Assembly: GCA_905182565.1 (NCBI GenBank)
Contig: CAJJCB010000023.1
Span: forward strand, 29,015-93,014
Direction: 5' to 3'
From: Acidimicrobiaceae bacterium
GTDB lineage: Bacteria > Actinomycetota > Acidimicrobiia > Acidimicrobiales > Poriferisodalaceae
Length of the DNA stretch: 64,000 nt
Shown here: positions 28,740-37,882 of the stretch, one piece after another
How positions within the stretch are numbered: position 1 is the first letter of the stretch
How the letters are laid out: each line of letters opens with the position of its first letter
The notes under the pieces: generated by a model
The model's database searches: none
The model's input: the letters and a program-made list of their open reading frames with translations, nothing else
What the model was told of the DNA's origin: nothing
Made by a program: the position numbers and the translations under genes

Positions 28740-29426
28740 ATGAGTAAGCCTGAATATGTGACCACTTCGGTGGGATGGTCGGTTTTGCATTTATTTTGTA
28801 AAGTAACTCGTGAAGCAGAACGGCAAGCTGTTCTTGATGCTGTGAATTTAGGTCGCAACGATGAGCATCAAATTGTTTCTGTGGCACTAATTGGTCACAA
28901 AGCAGATATTTGTTTTATGGCACTAGGTCCAGACCTTTGGCATTTACGGGGTTTCCAAACCGCACTGCAGAAAGCTGGCCTTTTAATTTCTGATAGCTAC
29001 GTTTCTATGACTGAAACTTCTGAGTACTCGCCTGATCTCCCAGAGGAGATGAAAACTCCAAGGCTATATCCAGAGTTACCACCAGAAGAAAAAAAAGCTT
29101 TTTGCTTTTATCCGATGTCTAAGCGTCGAGAAGCTGTTGGCAACTGGTACACGCTTCCTTACGAAAACCGAAGAGAGCTTATGTACGAGCATGGTAAATC
29201 CGGTAGAACTTTCAAAGGGCGGATACTGCAAGTCATCAGCGGGTCAACTGGAGTTGACGATTACGAGTGGGGTGTAACTCTTTTCGGCAACTATTTGGAT
29301 GATCTAAAAGAAGTTGTTTACAAGATGCGATTCGACGAAGCTTCGGCGATATATGGAGAATTTGGAACTTTTTACACGGGGCTCGTCGGTGAGACGGAGG
29401 AAGTACTTAACAGCGTAGGTTTGTGA
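28740..29426 (+). CDS. hemQ: coproheme decarboxylase (chlorite dismutase family)
   Basis: Last step of the coproporphyrin-dependent heme route: coproheme to heme b with peroxide. 228 residues, the short actinobacterial HemQ type. Segments FCFYPMSKRREAVGNWYTLP and RRELMYEHGKSGRTFKGRI (likely axial His in the second), then DDYEWGVTLF. The RTF/Gln-free distal pocket fits HemQ better than true chlorite dismutase, but the distinction is inferred. hemE and hemG are at 44.5-47 kb and suit the same pathway. Confidence 0.85.
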   Translation: MSKPEYVTTSVGWSVLHLFCKVTREAERQAVLDAVNLGRNDEHQIVSVALIGHKADICFMALGPDLWHLRGFQTALQKAGLLISDSYVSMTETSEYSPDLPEEMKTPRLYPELPPEEKKAFCFYPMSKRREAVGNWYTLPYENRRELMYEHGKSGRTFKGRILQVISGSTGVDDYEWGVTLFGNYLDDLKEVVYKMRFDEASAIYGEFGTFYTGLVGETEEVLNSVGL

Positions 29427-29537
29427 GACCTAAATTCTCTGTGAGTCAGCGCTCAAATAATGGAAACACATGATTATTGTCCTCTATTCATACGGACCGC
29501 GTCTTGTGACAGAATTACCAAGTACATGTAGAGACAA

Positions 29538-29552
29538 AGTGCTTATGATCAA
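29538..29552 (+). promoter_or_regulatory. 15-bp motif shared with the region upstream of dtd
   Basis: The sequence AGTGCTTATGATCAA occurs exactly here and at 42576-42590, both times between genes. It contains a TATGAT hexamer that could be a -10 element and a TGATCA palindrome. No convincing -35 box is seen at either place. The surrounding spacer (29427-29710) shows no other gene or strong structure. Confidence 0.25.
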
Positions 29553-29710
29553 CTTGGCTATTGAGTAGTAGCCCGCATAAGCTTTTAATGGCTGATTTAG
29601 GGAGCTATTTTCAACTTATTTTGCGAGTTTAAGCTATTTGAAGTGTATTGATGGGCTAGAGGCTGGCTTCGGACCGCTTCTCGGCAATATCCTAGGTGTA
29701 GGAGGAATTA

Positions 29711-31507
29711 ATGTCGGAATATAGTGCGCCCCTTGAAGATATGTTATTTGTTCTAGAACATGTAGCTAACCTGCCTCTTCTGTCTACGATGTCGGGTTTT
29801 GAACATGCTGACGTCGAAACAGTTGAAGGTATTTTAAAAGAAGCTGCTCGGTTCATGGAAGAACAATTAGCACCTCTTAATCGCGTTGGCGATGAACAAG
29901 GAGTGCACCAAATCGGAGATTCAATTATTCATCCAGATGGTTTCAAAGAGGCTTACCAGCGCTTCGTCGACGCTGGATGGAATGGGATTGCTTTTGGAGA
30001 AGAATATGGTGGCGGTGGTTTGCCTTGGGTAGTGGGACTAGCTGTTCAAGAAATGCTGACTGCTTCAAATATGGCTTTTAGTTTGTGCCCGTTACTCACT
30101 CAAGGCGCTATAGATGCTATCTCTCATCATGCAGACGAGACCTTACAGGAAATCTATCTACCTAAAATGGTTACAGGTGAATGGACTGGAACCATGAATC
30201 TGACGGAACCTCAGGCGGGGTCAGATGTTGGCGCGCTTATGACGCGAGCTGTCCCGAATGAAGATGGTAGCTACCGAATTTCTGGCACTAAAATTTATAT
30301 TACTTATGGCGAGCATGAATTTTCCGAAAACATAATTCATCTCGTGCTCGCCCGTGTACCGGGCGCCCCCCCGGGGACTAAAGGAATCAGCCTATTCATA
30401 GTTCCTAAATTTTTAGTTAATGACGATGGCAGTCTTGGTGAACGAAATGATCTCCGAGTTTTGTCTAGTGAACACAAAATTGGGATTCATGCCAGTCCGA
30501 CATGTGTTATGTCTTATGGAGATAAAGACGGTGCGGTTGGTTATTTAATTGGTGAAGAAAATACTGGCATGCGAGCGATGTTTACAATGATGAACAACGC
30601 CCGACTTTCGGTCGGGCTAGAAGGCTTAGCTTTGACTGATAGGTCCTATCAGCTAGCGAAAAAATATGCGCTGGATAGGCATCAAGGAAAAGCATTGAAC
30701 AGCGAAGTTGCTACTGGTGAATCATCACCAATAGTTGACCATGTTGATGTGCGGCGAATGCTTTTAACGATGCGATCTAATAGCGAAGCGATGCGTTGCT
30801 TAATGTATGCGAACGCAGCAGCCATTGATTTTTCGAAGACGGTTGTTGATGACGAAGAAAAAAAGTCTTGGGAATCTCTTGCTGCTCTCCTGACACCAGT
30901 TTCCAAAGGATGGGGAACAGATGTAGGCGTTGAGATGACTTCTTTAGGCATTCAAGTCCACGGTGGAATGGGATATGTCGAAGAGACCGGTGCTGCACAA
31001 CATTGGCGAGATGTACGTATCGCACCGATATATGAAGGAACAAACGGCATTCAAGCAGCTGATCTCGTGTTTAGAAAATTGCCGATGAGTGGCGGTGCCG
31101 TAGTTGAAAAGTTTGTAAAAGAAATGACAGTGCTAGCTGACGAACTAATTGCGGACCAAACACTCAAACAAATTGGTCTTAATCTGCGAACAGGCATCGC
31201 CCAGTTCGTCGACGGAGCTCAATGGTTGGGCGAACGCATTAGCAGCTCCCCTAATGATGCGGCGGCTGGGTCGGCACCGTTTTTACGTCTTACCGGAATA
31301 GTGTTTGGCGGATACTATCTGGCGAAAAGTGCGCAAGTAGCTCAAAAGATAATCCAAGCAGGCATAGAAGATTTAGCCTTCTTCAGAGACAAAATTACAG
31401 TTGCTGAGTTCTATGCTGAACAAATTTTGCCTACTGCAACTGGACTCTTGCCTCTTGTCAAGAAGGACTCGAAACTATTTTACGCCATAGCGTCTGACCG
31501 GTTGTAA
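29711..31507 (+). CDS. acyl-CoA dehydrogenase, large (DmdC-like) type
   Basis: 598 residues: N-terminal extension and helical domain, FAD-binding beta domain (TMNLTEPQAGSDVGALMTRA), helical C-domain (GMGYVEETGAAQHWRDVRI, IAPIYEGTNGIQAADLVFRK, with catalytic Glu in YEGT), and an extra C-terminal domain of about 130 residues. This layout is that of DmdC (methylmercaptopropionyl-CoA dehydrogenase of DMSP degradation) and related enzymes acting on other acyl-CoAs. Substrate is not decidable by eye. Strong GGAGG ribosome site; the stop overlaps larE (TAATG). Confidence 0.85.
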   Translation: MSEYSAPLEDMLFVLEHVANLPLLSTMSGFEHADVETVEGILKEAARFMEEQLAPLNRVGDEQGVHQIGDSIIHPDGFKEAYQRFVDAGWNGIAFGEEYGGGGLPWVVGLAVQEMLTASNMAFSLCPLLTQGAIDAISHHADETLQEIYLPKMVTGEWTGTMNLTEPQAGSDVGALMTRAVPNEDGSYRISGTKIYITYGEHEFSENIIHLVLARVPGAPPGTKGISLFIVPKFLVNDDGSLGERNDLRVLSSEHKIGIHASPTCVMSYGDKDGAVGYLIGEENTGMRAMFTMMNNARLSVGLEGLALTDRSYQLAKKYALDRHQGKALNSEVATGESSPIVDHVDVRRMLLTMRSNSEAMRCLMYANAAAIDFSKTVVDDEEKKSWESLAALLTPVSKGWGTDVGVEMTSLGIQVHGGMGYVEETGAAQHWRDVRIAPIYEGTNGIQAADLVFRKLPMSGGAVVEKFVKEMTVLADELIADQTLKQIGLNLRTGIAQFVDGAQWLGERISSSPNDAAAGSAPFLRLTGIVFGGYYLAKSAQVAQKIIQAGIEDLAFFRDKITVAEFYAEQILPTATGLLPLVKKDSKLFYAIASDRL

Positions 31508-32301
31508 TGAAAGCAGATCTGAAAGCCCTACGTGCTGAGTTGCTTCGGCTCGAGCGCGTAGTAGTGGCTTTCAGCGGTGGAACAGATTCGGCTTTTTTAG
31601 CTTGGGTAGCTACGGACACACTCGGGCCTCGCAACGTTACGTGTGTTACCGCAGTGTCGCCGAGTCTTGCTGAAAGTGAACTCAATGACTGCAGCGAGCT
31701 AGCAACAGAGTGGGGTCTCCAATGGCTGACTGTTGAAACAAATGAGATGGAAAGTGCTGCGTACAGGGTTAACGATGGTGATAGATGTTATCACTGTAAA
31801 TCTGCTCTAATGGATGTGACTGAACCAATAGCTGAAGCCGCCCAGGGCGTTGTGCTGCTTGGCGTAAATGTTGATGACTTAGGAGATTATCGTCCAGGGC
31901 AAAAAGCGGCTGCAGAACGAGATGCACAGTTCCCCCTTGTCGTAGCGGGATATACAAAACAAGACGTGCGTGAACATAGCCGTGTTCTAGGTCTGCGCAC
32001 GTGGGATAAGCCTGCTGCTGCCTGTCTAGCGTCGAGGATCCCATATGGGACAGGAGTGACAGTGTCTTTGCTACGGCGAGTAGATAGGGCCGAAAGTGCG
32101 TTGAAGCAAATGGGATTTCGTCAGCTACGGGTTCGAGATTATGACTCAATAGCCAGATTAGAATTTGAAGTCAATGATTTACCAATAGTAATTGAACAGC
32201 GAGAAAAAATTGTTAAGTCGATGAAAAGACTGGGATATGAATACGTCACCATAGATTTAGAAGGCTTTCGTTCAGGGAATCTAAATCAAGGTTTATTGTG
32301 A
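31507..32301 (+). CDS. larE: ATP-dependent sacrificial sulfur transferase LarE
   Basis: PP-loop enzyme that donates a cysteine sulfur to make the nickel-pincer cofactor of LarA-type racemases. 264 residues: VVVAFSGGTDSAFLAWVA is the PP-loop, DRCYHCKSALMD a conserved cysteine segment, and KPAAACLASRIPYG holds the sacrificial Cys (Cys173 here). larA, larB and larC are not in the window. Coupled by overlap to the acyl-CoA dehydrogenase upstream and the next gene downstream (GTGA). Other NCAIR- or pyridine-adenylating roles of the family cannot be excluded. Confidence 0.9.
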   Translation: MKADLKALRAELLRLERVVVAFSGGTDSAFLAWVATDTLGPRNVTCVTAVSPSLAESELNDCSELATEWGLQWLTVETNEMESAAYRVNDGDRCYHCKSALMDVTEPIAEAAQGVVLLGVNVDDLGDYRPGQKAAAERDAQFPLVVAGYTKQDVREHSRVLGLRTWDKPAAACLASRIPYGTGVTVSLLRRVDRAESALKQMGFRQLRVRDYDSIARLEFEVNDLPIVIEQREKIVKSMKRLGYEYVTIDLEGFRSGNLNQGLL

Positions 32302-32756
32302 CGACCTACTTGGAAGTAACGAATGAGTTGGTCCAAGCATTGGAAATAGCTTTGCCAGAGTGGGTCGTAGATTGTGTAGAAAAAGTTTCAGTAGCTTGGG
32401 AAGGTCAGACAAGCCCGGAACTTTTAGCTGAAGCCGAGCAGGCAGCTAAAAAATGTTATGACGAAGTAATGCCTGATTTACGTGCCTTATTATTGACTGA
32501 TATTGATAACCAATTTGTTAGCCCTCTTAGCGTGATACGTAAAGCAGTGAGTTTCCCGACAAAAGTCCTTAGAAATAATAATGTGCCTGAAGTAATTCGT
32601 GATGAATTCGCGATTCGAAACTTTCCCACAGATGTGTATGACCTGAGCCCGGCTTCGTTCGGAGATTTGAATGCAGAACTTCAAGAACTTGGTATCGCAT
32701 GGGGAGCAGCTAAAGCTCATACTCATCTTCAACGGAGAAAACAAGGGAGCCTTTAA
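32298..32756 (+). CDS. conserved hypothetical protein
   Basis: 152 residues, GTG start overlapping the larE stop by 4 bp; its stop overlaps the next ATG (TAATG). Not recognised with certainty. Mostly helical by eye, acidic in the first half (EWVVDCVEKVSVAWEGQ, LAEAEQAAKKCYDEVMPDL), with a FPTKVLRNNNVPEVIRDEFA segment and an LQELGIAWGAAKAHTHLQRR ending. No signal peptide or membrane span. The context (larE, a receiver-like protein, glnD) suggests a conserved actinobacterial gene string, function unknown. Confidence 0.7.
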   Translation: MTTYLEVTNELVQALEIALPEWVVDCVEKVSVAWEGQTSPELLAEAEQAAKKCYDEVMPDLRALLLTDIDNQFVSPLSVIRKAVSFPTKVLRNNNVPEVIRDEFAIRNFPTDVYDLSPASFGDLNAELQELGIAWGAAKAHTHLQRRKQGSL

Positions 32757-33052
32757 TGAAGGGCGTAGTTGCGTATGTCCCAAATCTCATGGATCGAAGT
32801 CGTTTTGGCTCCTCGGTAGAATTTGTAAATAAATTGAGTTTGCTTACTGACGTGGAAGCAAATGTTTTAATAGTTGATTTGTCATCACCAGGTGTACTTG
32901 AGTATCTGCCTGAAAGGCAATACGTAATTGGCTATGCACCTCATGTAGACGAGGCCCTATTAGGTGAAGCGTCTGTGTCTGGTTGCAATGAAGCATTAGC
33001 AAGGTCAGTTTTTTTTCGACGACTTCCAGAAATTTTGAAGACATATGAGTAA
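32756..33052 (+). CDS. small receiver-like protein
   Basis: 98 residues alternating strand and helix as in a response-regulator receiver: VVAYVPNLMDRSRF, NVLIVDLSSPGVLEYL (an Asp at the phosphoacceptor-like position before SSPG), YVIGYAPHVDEALLGEA, and ARSVFFRRLPEIL where a receiver would have the conserved Lys-Pro. That Lys is absent, so it is probably not a normal phosphorelay receiver. Overlaps glnD by 8 bp. A fold-level guess only. Confidence 0.55.
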   Translation: MKGVVAYVPNLMDRSRFGSSVEFVNKLSLLTDVEANVLIVDLSSPGVLEYLPERQYVIGYAPHVDEALLGEASVSGCNEALARSVFFRRLPEILKTYE

Positions 33053-35336
33053 CCAAAAAAGTTTGACTGAAAGACGCAAGAGCGTTTTGGAGAGAGAAGA
33101 TCTTCGAGCATCTGTGATTCCTTCTGAGTTGTCGCGCGTTAATGATGAATGGCTTGTAGAACTATTCGATAATGCTGACGGAGAAAAAACTGGGATGGCG
33201 CTGGTGGCCGTGGGAGGCTATGGCCGACAGGAATTAGCACCAGGTAGTGATTTAGACTTAATCCTCACTTACAAAGATGGCTATGACGCTGATTCTTTGG
33301 CAAACCAGATCTGGTACCCAATATGGGATGAAGGACTTAAGCTTGGCCATGCTGTTCGAACAGTTGAAAGAAGTCTGCGATTAGCCGAAACTGATCTTGA
33401 AACTGCAACAGCACTGTTGGACGCTCGTCACATAGCTGGTGATTCAGATATAACTGGGGAGTTGATCCAAAAGTCACGTGACCAATGGAAAAATCAGGCA
33501 AATGTTCATCTGGCTAATTTGTCGAAAGCGGTAAAAGAAAGACACCGGTCGGCTGGAGAAGTTGCATTTTTGCTCGAACCTGATTTGAAAGCCGGACGTG
33601 GTGGACTCCGAGACATTCAGGCCATTAGGTGGCTAGCCCTTGCAGATATGGGAAGCGCAGGAAATGAAGATGATGAGCGTTTAAAAGATGCACACAGGGT
33701 TTTGCTAGAAGCACGCGTTGAGTTGCATCGGCTTACAGGTAAACGTGGAGACGTACTGTTGCTCGAAGAGCAAGATCCAGTCGCCGCTGCACTGCAATAT
33801 TCTAACGGTGATGAATTAGTCGCAAGAATTGCTGCATCTGCGAGAGTTGTTGCGTATCTAAGCGATGAGGCATGGAGATTTATAGATACGGAATCAGATC
33901 TTGAGGAAAATACTGAGCTACCAGTAGCGGGTTTGAAAATTAAGAATAATGAAATAGTTATTACGGGAGACCCTGGAACTGATCCTGTGCTCATCCTGCA
34001 TGCTGCGCTTGCGGCCGCACAACGAGGTGTACCAATAGCTCGGAGTTCCTTGGAACGGCTTTCTGAGCGCCAAGGAGAGCTTCCTGACCCATGGCCCCAT
34101 GGAGCTAAAGAGCTTTTCGTTGAGCTATTGCGGAGTGGGCAACAAGCGATACCTGTTATTGAATCTCTTGATTTTTATGAGGTTTGGACCCGACTGATTC
34201 CTGAATGGGAGCCGAACCGGTCGAGGCCTCAGCGAAACGTATATCACCGATTTACAGTTGACCGGCACTTGTTAGAGACGGTTGCTGAAGCTGCGCGACT
34301 TACTCAACGAGTGCAGCGGCCAGATCTGTTGTTGATGTCAGCTCTGTTACATGATGTTGGAAAGGGATATCCGGGTGATCATTCAGAAGTTGGAATGAGG
34401 TTGATTTCAAAAATTGCTTTGAGGTGTGGCTTCCCGGAGAAAGATGTCCGAATACTTAGTCGTTTAGTTGAGCACCATTTACTTTTACCTGATGTTGCAA
34501 CCAGGCGTGATATCGATGATGAGCAAACTCTTGCTCTAGTCGCAGAAAGTGTCGAAAGCGTTGAATTTCTTGAGCTTCTCGATGCACTAACTGAAGCTGA
34601 TTCAATCGCCACGGGGCCATTAGCTTGGGGAGATTGGAAAGCTAAGTTGCTCGAATCTTTGACTAAATCAACTGCCCAATATATTTCTGGCAGCGGTATT
34701 CAGTTCTTAAACCGTCGTTCTTTCGTTACCGAAGATATCGAAATACTAATGTCTGAGGGTGGAACAAGAATAGCGGCTGAATTAGACGTGCTTACTATTG
34801 TTGCTCCGGATGAATCAGGAGTTTTCAGTCGAGCGGCGGGCGCACTAGCGTTAAGTGGGTTGGATATTCTGCAAGCAGATGCTTATTCAAGTGCCGCCGG
34901 TATGGCGGCATCTCAATTTCGCATAGCTAGCCCACTCGGTTCAAAAGATTGGGAACCCGTAATCGAAGATGTTAGAAGCTCGCTTGTTGGTCGTTTAGCG
35001 ATAGATGCTCGCATAGCCCAACGCTCAAAAGTGTATAAACGCCGCACCGCTTTAGCTGCTGTGGAGGCACCGACGATAATTACGTTTGATACTGAACTTG
35101 CGACGGATGCGACAATTATTGAAATTCGAACAGAAGATCGGTTGGGGGTTTTGTATCACGTGACTCGAGTGCTTGCGGAAATGGGATTAGATATCCGGTA
35201 CGCCAAAATACAGACGTTATCGAATGAAGTAGTGGACTCATTTTACGTGACTGGCTCGGAAGGGCCAGCTATAAGTGTTGTTCATCAGGCTGAGATTGAG
35301 TTAGCTCTGAGCCACGCCCTATCCCAAATTGATTGA
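33045..35336 (+). CDS. glnD: [protein-PII] uridylyltransferase / uridylyl-removing enzyme
   Basis: Senses glutamine and modifies PII proteins. 763 residues: nucleotidyltransferase domain (VAVGGYGRQELAPGSDLDLI near 57-76), linker with LEPDLKAGRGGLRDIQAIRW, HD phosphohydrolase domain (VDRHLLETVAEA, LLHDVGKGYPGDHSEVG near 435-451), and two C-terminal ACT domains (about 580-640 and 685-760). All key residues look intact. No glnB or amtB lies next to it, unlike in many Actinobacteria; it sits at the end of a chain of overlapping genes. Confidence 0.93.
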   Translation: MSNQKSLTERRKSVLEREDLRASVIPSELSRVNDEWLVELFDNADGEKTGMALVAVGGYGRQELAPGSDLDLILTYKDGYDADSLANQIWYPIWDEGLKLGHAVRTVERSLRLAETDLETATALLDARHIAGDSDITGELIQKSRDQWKNQANVHLANLSKAVKERHRSAGEVAFLLEPDLKAGRGGLRDIQAIRWLALADMGSAGNEDDERLKDAHRVLLEARVELHRLTGKRGDVLLLEEQDPVAAALQYSNGDELVARIAASARVVAYLSDEAWRFIDTESDLEENTELPVAGLKIKNNEIVITGDPGTDPVLILHAALAAAQRGVPIARSSLERLSERQGELPDPWPHGAKELFVELLRSGQQAIPVIESLDFYEVWTRLIPEWEPNRSRPQRNVYHRFTVDRHLLETVAEAARLTQRVQRPDLLLMSALLHDVGKGYPGDHSEVGMRLISKIALRCGFPEKDVRILSRLVEHHLLLPDVATRRDIDDEQTLALVAESVESVEFLELLDALTEADSIATGPLAWGDWKAKLLESLTKSTAQYISGSGIQFLNRRSFVTEDIEILMSEGGTRIAAELDVLTIVAPDESGVFSRAAGALALSGLDILQADAYSSAAGMAASQFRIASPLGSKDWEPVIEDVRSSLVGRLAIDARIAQRSKVYKRRTALAAVEAPTIITFDTELATDATIIEIRTEDRLGVLYHVTRVLAEMGLDIRYAKIQTLSNEVVDSFYVTGSEGPAISVVHQAEIELALSHALSQID

Positions 35337-35349
35337 GAGTTGTGTGCAA

Positions 35350-36027
35350 ATGGCTTTAGAAAAAGTAACGGGCCAAGATCTACTTCAGTGGGCAGAAATG
35401 CTTTCAGGTATAGCTCGTACCGGACTTGGATTTACTGAGAGTTTGTATGAGCAGGAACGCTATGAAGAGATTCTGAAAGTCGCAGCTGAAATTCGTAGTC
35501 GGGTTCATGTTGAGGTAGATGCTGAGGCAGTAGCCGATGAATGGATGCGTATGGTTGGCTCTGGGGTGGCAGGATACGTTACCCCTAAGTGCGCTGTAGG
35601 TGCAGTCGTATCTAATGACGAAGGCCATATTTTGCTCATTCAGCGATCTGATAGCGGGGTATGGTTGTATCCGACCGGTTGGGCTGATGTCGGGTATTCC
35701 CCGGTAGAGGTTGCGATTAAAGAGGTTTATGAAGAAACCGGTATTCAGTGCGAGCCGCTTTCTCTTATCTCTGTTGTTGATGGGATGCGTCAGGGGTTTA
35801 CCCAGATTCCCTTGTATTCAATGGTTTTCCACTGTCGAGCCATTGGAGGCAAGCTTGACCGGCATTTGTTGGAAACGTCTGATGCTGGTTGGTTCGCTAG
35901 AGATTCACTGCCTGTGCCATTAGCAGGTCTTGAGCGATGGGTGGATTCAGCATTTGCCGCAATCGATGGTATTAAACAAGACGTAACTTTTGATCCACCG
36001 CGATCTCTGCCTTGGAACGAAAAATAA
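35350..36027 (+). CDS. NUDIX hydrolase with NUDIX_N-type N-terminal domain
   Basis: 225 residues from ATG 35350 (TTG 35329 would overlap glnD). The first 75 residues (LLQWAEMLSGIARTGLGF) match the N-terminal domain found in ADP-sugar or nucleoside-diphosphate NUDIX enzymes of the YjhB type. The Nudix box reads GWADVGYSPVEVAIKEVYEE followed by TGI; the first Glu of the consensus is Tyr and the Arg is Lys, but the catalytic EVYEE is present. Substrate unknown. Convergent with PAC2. Confidence 0.82.
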   Translation: MALEKVTGQDLLQWAEMLSGIARTGLGFTESLYEQERYEEILKVAAEIRSRVHVEVDAEAVADEWMRMVGSGVAGYVTPKCAVGAVVSNDEGHILLIQRSDSGVWLYPTGWADVGYSPVEVAIKEVYEETGIQCEPLSLISVVDGMRQGFTQIPLYSMVFHCRAIGGKLDRHLLETSDAGWFARDSLPVPLAGLERWVDSAFAAIDGIKQDVTFDPPRSLPWNEK

Positions 36028-36054
36028 AACTGAGGACAGCTCTAAATAGATTTA

Positions 36055-36912
36055 TTATTCGTCTTGCTGTCGCAAGTACTGTTCCAGTTCATCAATCATT
36101 TCTTGTGGGTTGTCAGCCATTTCACCTATTTCATCAGCTGCTTGCCCTGCTATATCCTCAAGAATTTGGTCAGCGTATTGTGAGAGGTTCGGATCGCTAG
36201 CAACTAGAGCGTCTAATTGTTCTTCATAATTAGCTGCCGCTATTTGTAGATCGTTAGCCGCTAAGGGGATATTAAGAAAATCTGTGGTTCTTTTTGCAAG
36301 TGCAAGCGCAGCTTTGGGCGACGGAGAATGACCAATATAGCTCGGTACTTTGGCCCAGAATGAGAGACTTGTGAATCCCTTTGAATGAAATGATTCGTTT
36401 AAGACTCCGACGATTCCTGTTGGGCCCTCGTAAGAAGATTGTTCGAGCCCTTCGTTGCGGTTAACGATTTTGTTGCTGGAAGCACCGATTACTTCTATAG
36501 GTGCTTGATGGTGCGTGTCCGTTAGCAATGCTCCGAGAGTAATCGCCGTCTTTACGTCTAACTCGCTTGCAATCGTTGTGAGCGTCTTCGCATAGGTTTG
36601 CCAGCGCAGCCTTGGCTCAATTCCCACCATCGTTATCAAAGAGCGACCATCATCAAGTTCTGCCATTCGGACTTCGTTTGCGGGCCAGTCAATGTGACGC
36701 TCATCGCCTTCTAGCCTGACATTTGGGCGCAGGGAAGCAAAATCGTAGAAATATTCCGGGTCTATCGATGCGATTAATCTGCTATCAAATCTTCGTGTTA
36801 GATATTTAACTGCTTCGCTTGCCGCATCACCAGCATCATTCCAACCAGTAAACGCTGTGAGGAAGATAGCGTCATGGACAATCGGTTGTTCTACCCACTG
36901 GAGATGTTGCAC
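36055..36912 (-). CDS. PAC2 family protein
   Basis: 285 residues from GTG 36912, giving QHLQWVEQPIVHDAIFLTAF, the usual opening; a longer start at 36942 is possible. The hallmark FTGWNDAGDAASEAVKYL is followed by IDPEYFYDF, EPRLRWQTYAKTL, TLGALLTDTHHQAPIEVIG and SFWAKVPSYIGHSPSPKA. PAC2 proteins resemble proteasome assembly chaperones; in Actinobacteria their function is unproven. The C-terminus is acidic and Gln-rich. Divergent from the GNAT gene. Confidence 0.85.
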   Translation of the reverse strand: MQHLQWVEQPIVHDAIFLTAFTGWNDAGDAASEAVKYLTRRFDSRLIASIDPEYFYDFASLRPNVRLEGDERHIDWPANEVRMAELDDGRSLITMVGIEPRLRWQTYAKTLTTIASELDVKTAITLGALLTDTHHQAPIEVIGASSNKIVNRNEGLEQSSYEGPTGIVGVLNESFHSKGFTSLSFWAKVPSYIGHSPSPKAALALAKRTTDFLNIPLAANDLQIAAANYEEQLDALVASDPNLSQYADQILEDIAGQAADEIGEMADNPQEMIDELEQYLRQQDE

Positions 36913-36976
36913 AATAAAAAATGCTATCCGGTGTTGGTTCAATCCGTACGATGAACCCCATGCACAATAATAGAAA

Positions 36977-37423
36977 GTGAGTGCACAGCTTGTGATTGTA
37001 GAAATAGAGGTCTGTACAAAGATTGATGATGAAGTGGTAAATGCGTTTGCGCGCCTGGTGCCACAATTGTCAAAAACATCAGAGCCTCCCTGTCAGAATG
37101 ATTTAGAGGAAATTATTAGTCATTGTGCCTGCAACGTTCTGCTTGCTCGCGTGGAAGGAAAAATAGTGGGTTCCTTGACTTTGGCAATGTTCCCGTTGCC
37201 TACTGGCAAAAGAGCATGGATAGAAGATGTTGTGGTAGATGAAAGCGTCAGGGGTTTTGGAGTAGGAGAGAAATTGAATCTTGCTGCTATCGAAATTGCT
37301 AACGAAGAAGGGGCGCGGACCATAGATTTGACTTCTCGACCATCTCGCGAAGCGGCAAATCGGCTATATAAGCGGATGGGTTTTGAAGAGCGCGCTACGA
37401 ATGTTTATAGGTATGAGAGCTGA
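36977..37423 (+). CDS. GNAT family N-acetyltransferase
   Basis: 148 residues. The acetyl-CoA-binding motif A is VVVDESVRGFGVGEKLNLAA, followed by AIDL-type strand EGARTIDLTSRPSREAANRL and YKRMGFEER, the usual end of the fold. Substrate unknown. GTG start; 3 bp separate its stop from the globin start, so the two are likely cotranscribed. Confidence 0.85.
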   Translation: MSAQLVIVEIEVCTKIDDEVVNAFARLVPQLSKTSEPPCQNDLEEIISHCACNVLLARVEGKIVGSLTLAMFPLPTGKRAWIEDVVVDESVRGFGVGEKLNLAAIEIANEEGARTIDLTSRPSREAANRLYKRMGFEERATNVYRYES

Positions 37424-37426
37424 TTG

Positions 37427-37813
37427 ATGCCCACTGAAGCTGAGTCTGAGAATGTGTATGAACTAGTTGGTGGAGAACAATGGTTTCAAGATTTGTGTAC
37501 TCGATTTTATGTGAAAGTTGCCGAGGATGAAAACCTGAGGAAGCTTTACCCTGATGATCTTGAACCATCGCGTTATTGGTTAGCCATGTTTTTGGCCCAG
37601 TACTGGGGTGGTCCTACTCAGTATTCAGAGACACGCGGGCATCCGAGACTTCGGATGCGACATATGCACCTTGAAGTAGGTATCCAGGAACGTGATCTAT
37701 GGTTTCGGCATATGAGAACATCTCTTTTGGAAGCAAATTTAGAAGGTGATCTTGAGAAAAAAATGCTCGACTATTTTGAGATGGCAGCCAATCACCTTAT
37801 AAATAGTGATTAG
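37427..37813 (+). CDS. truncated hemoglobin, group II (GlbO-like)
   Basis: 128 residues of the 2-over-2 globin fold: VYELVGGEQWFQDLCTRFY, the LYPDDLEPSRYWLAMFLAQY segment, GGPTQYSETRGHPRLRMRH with the proximal His region, and DLWFRHMRTSL with the Trp (G8) typical of group II. Likely roles are oxygen or NO chemistry with a reductant. ATG 37427 is preferred over the TTG directly ahead. It follows the GNAT gene. Confidence 0.9.
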   Translation: MPTEAESENVYELVGGEQWFQDLCTRFYVKVAEDENLRKLYPDDLEPSRYWLAMFLAQYWGGPTQYSETRGHPRLRMRHMHLEVGIQERDLWFRHMRTSLLEANLEGDLEKKMLDYFEMAANHLINSD

Positions 37814-37882
37814 CCAATTAATAAGTTAGTTAGAACTTGTGGTTGGCGCTACTCTTCAGTCTCAGCTAAGGGGATTCGGTAT

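Noticed and set aside
35350..36027. NUDIX box with Tyr and Lys instead of Glu and Arg as a sign of inactivity
   Set aside because: The metal-binding EVYEE core is intact and, from memory, the GYSP variant is usual in this branch of the family.
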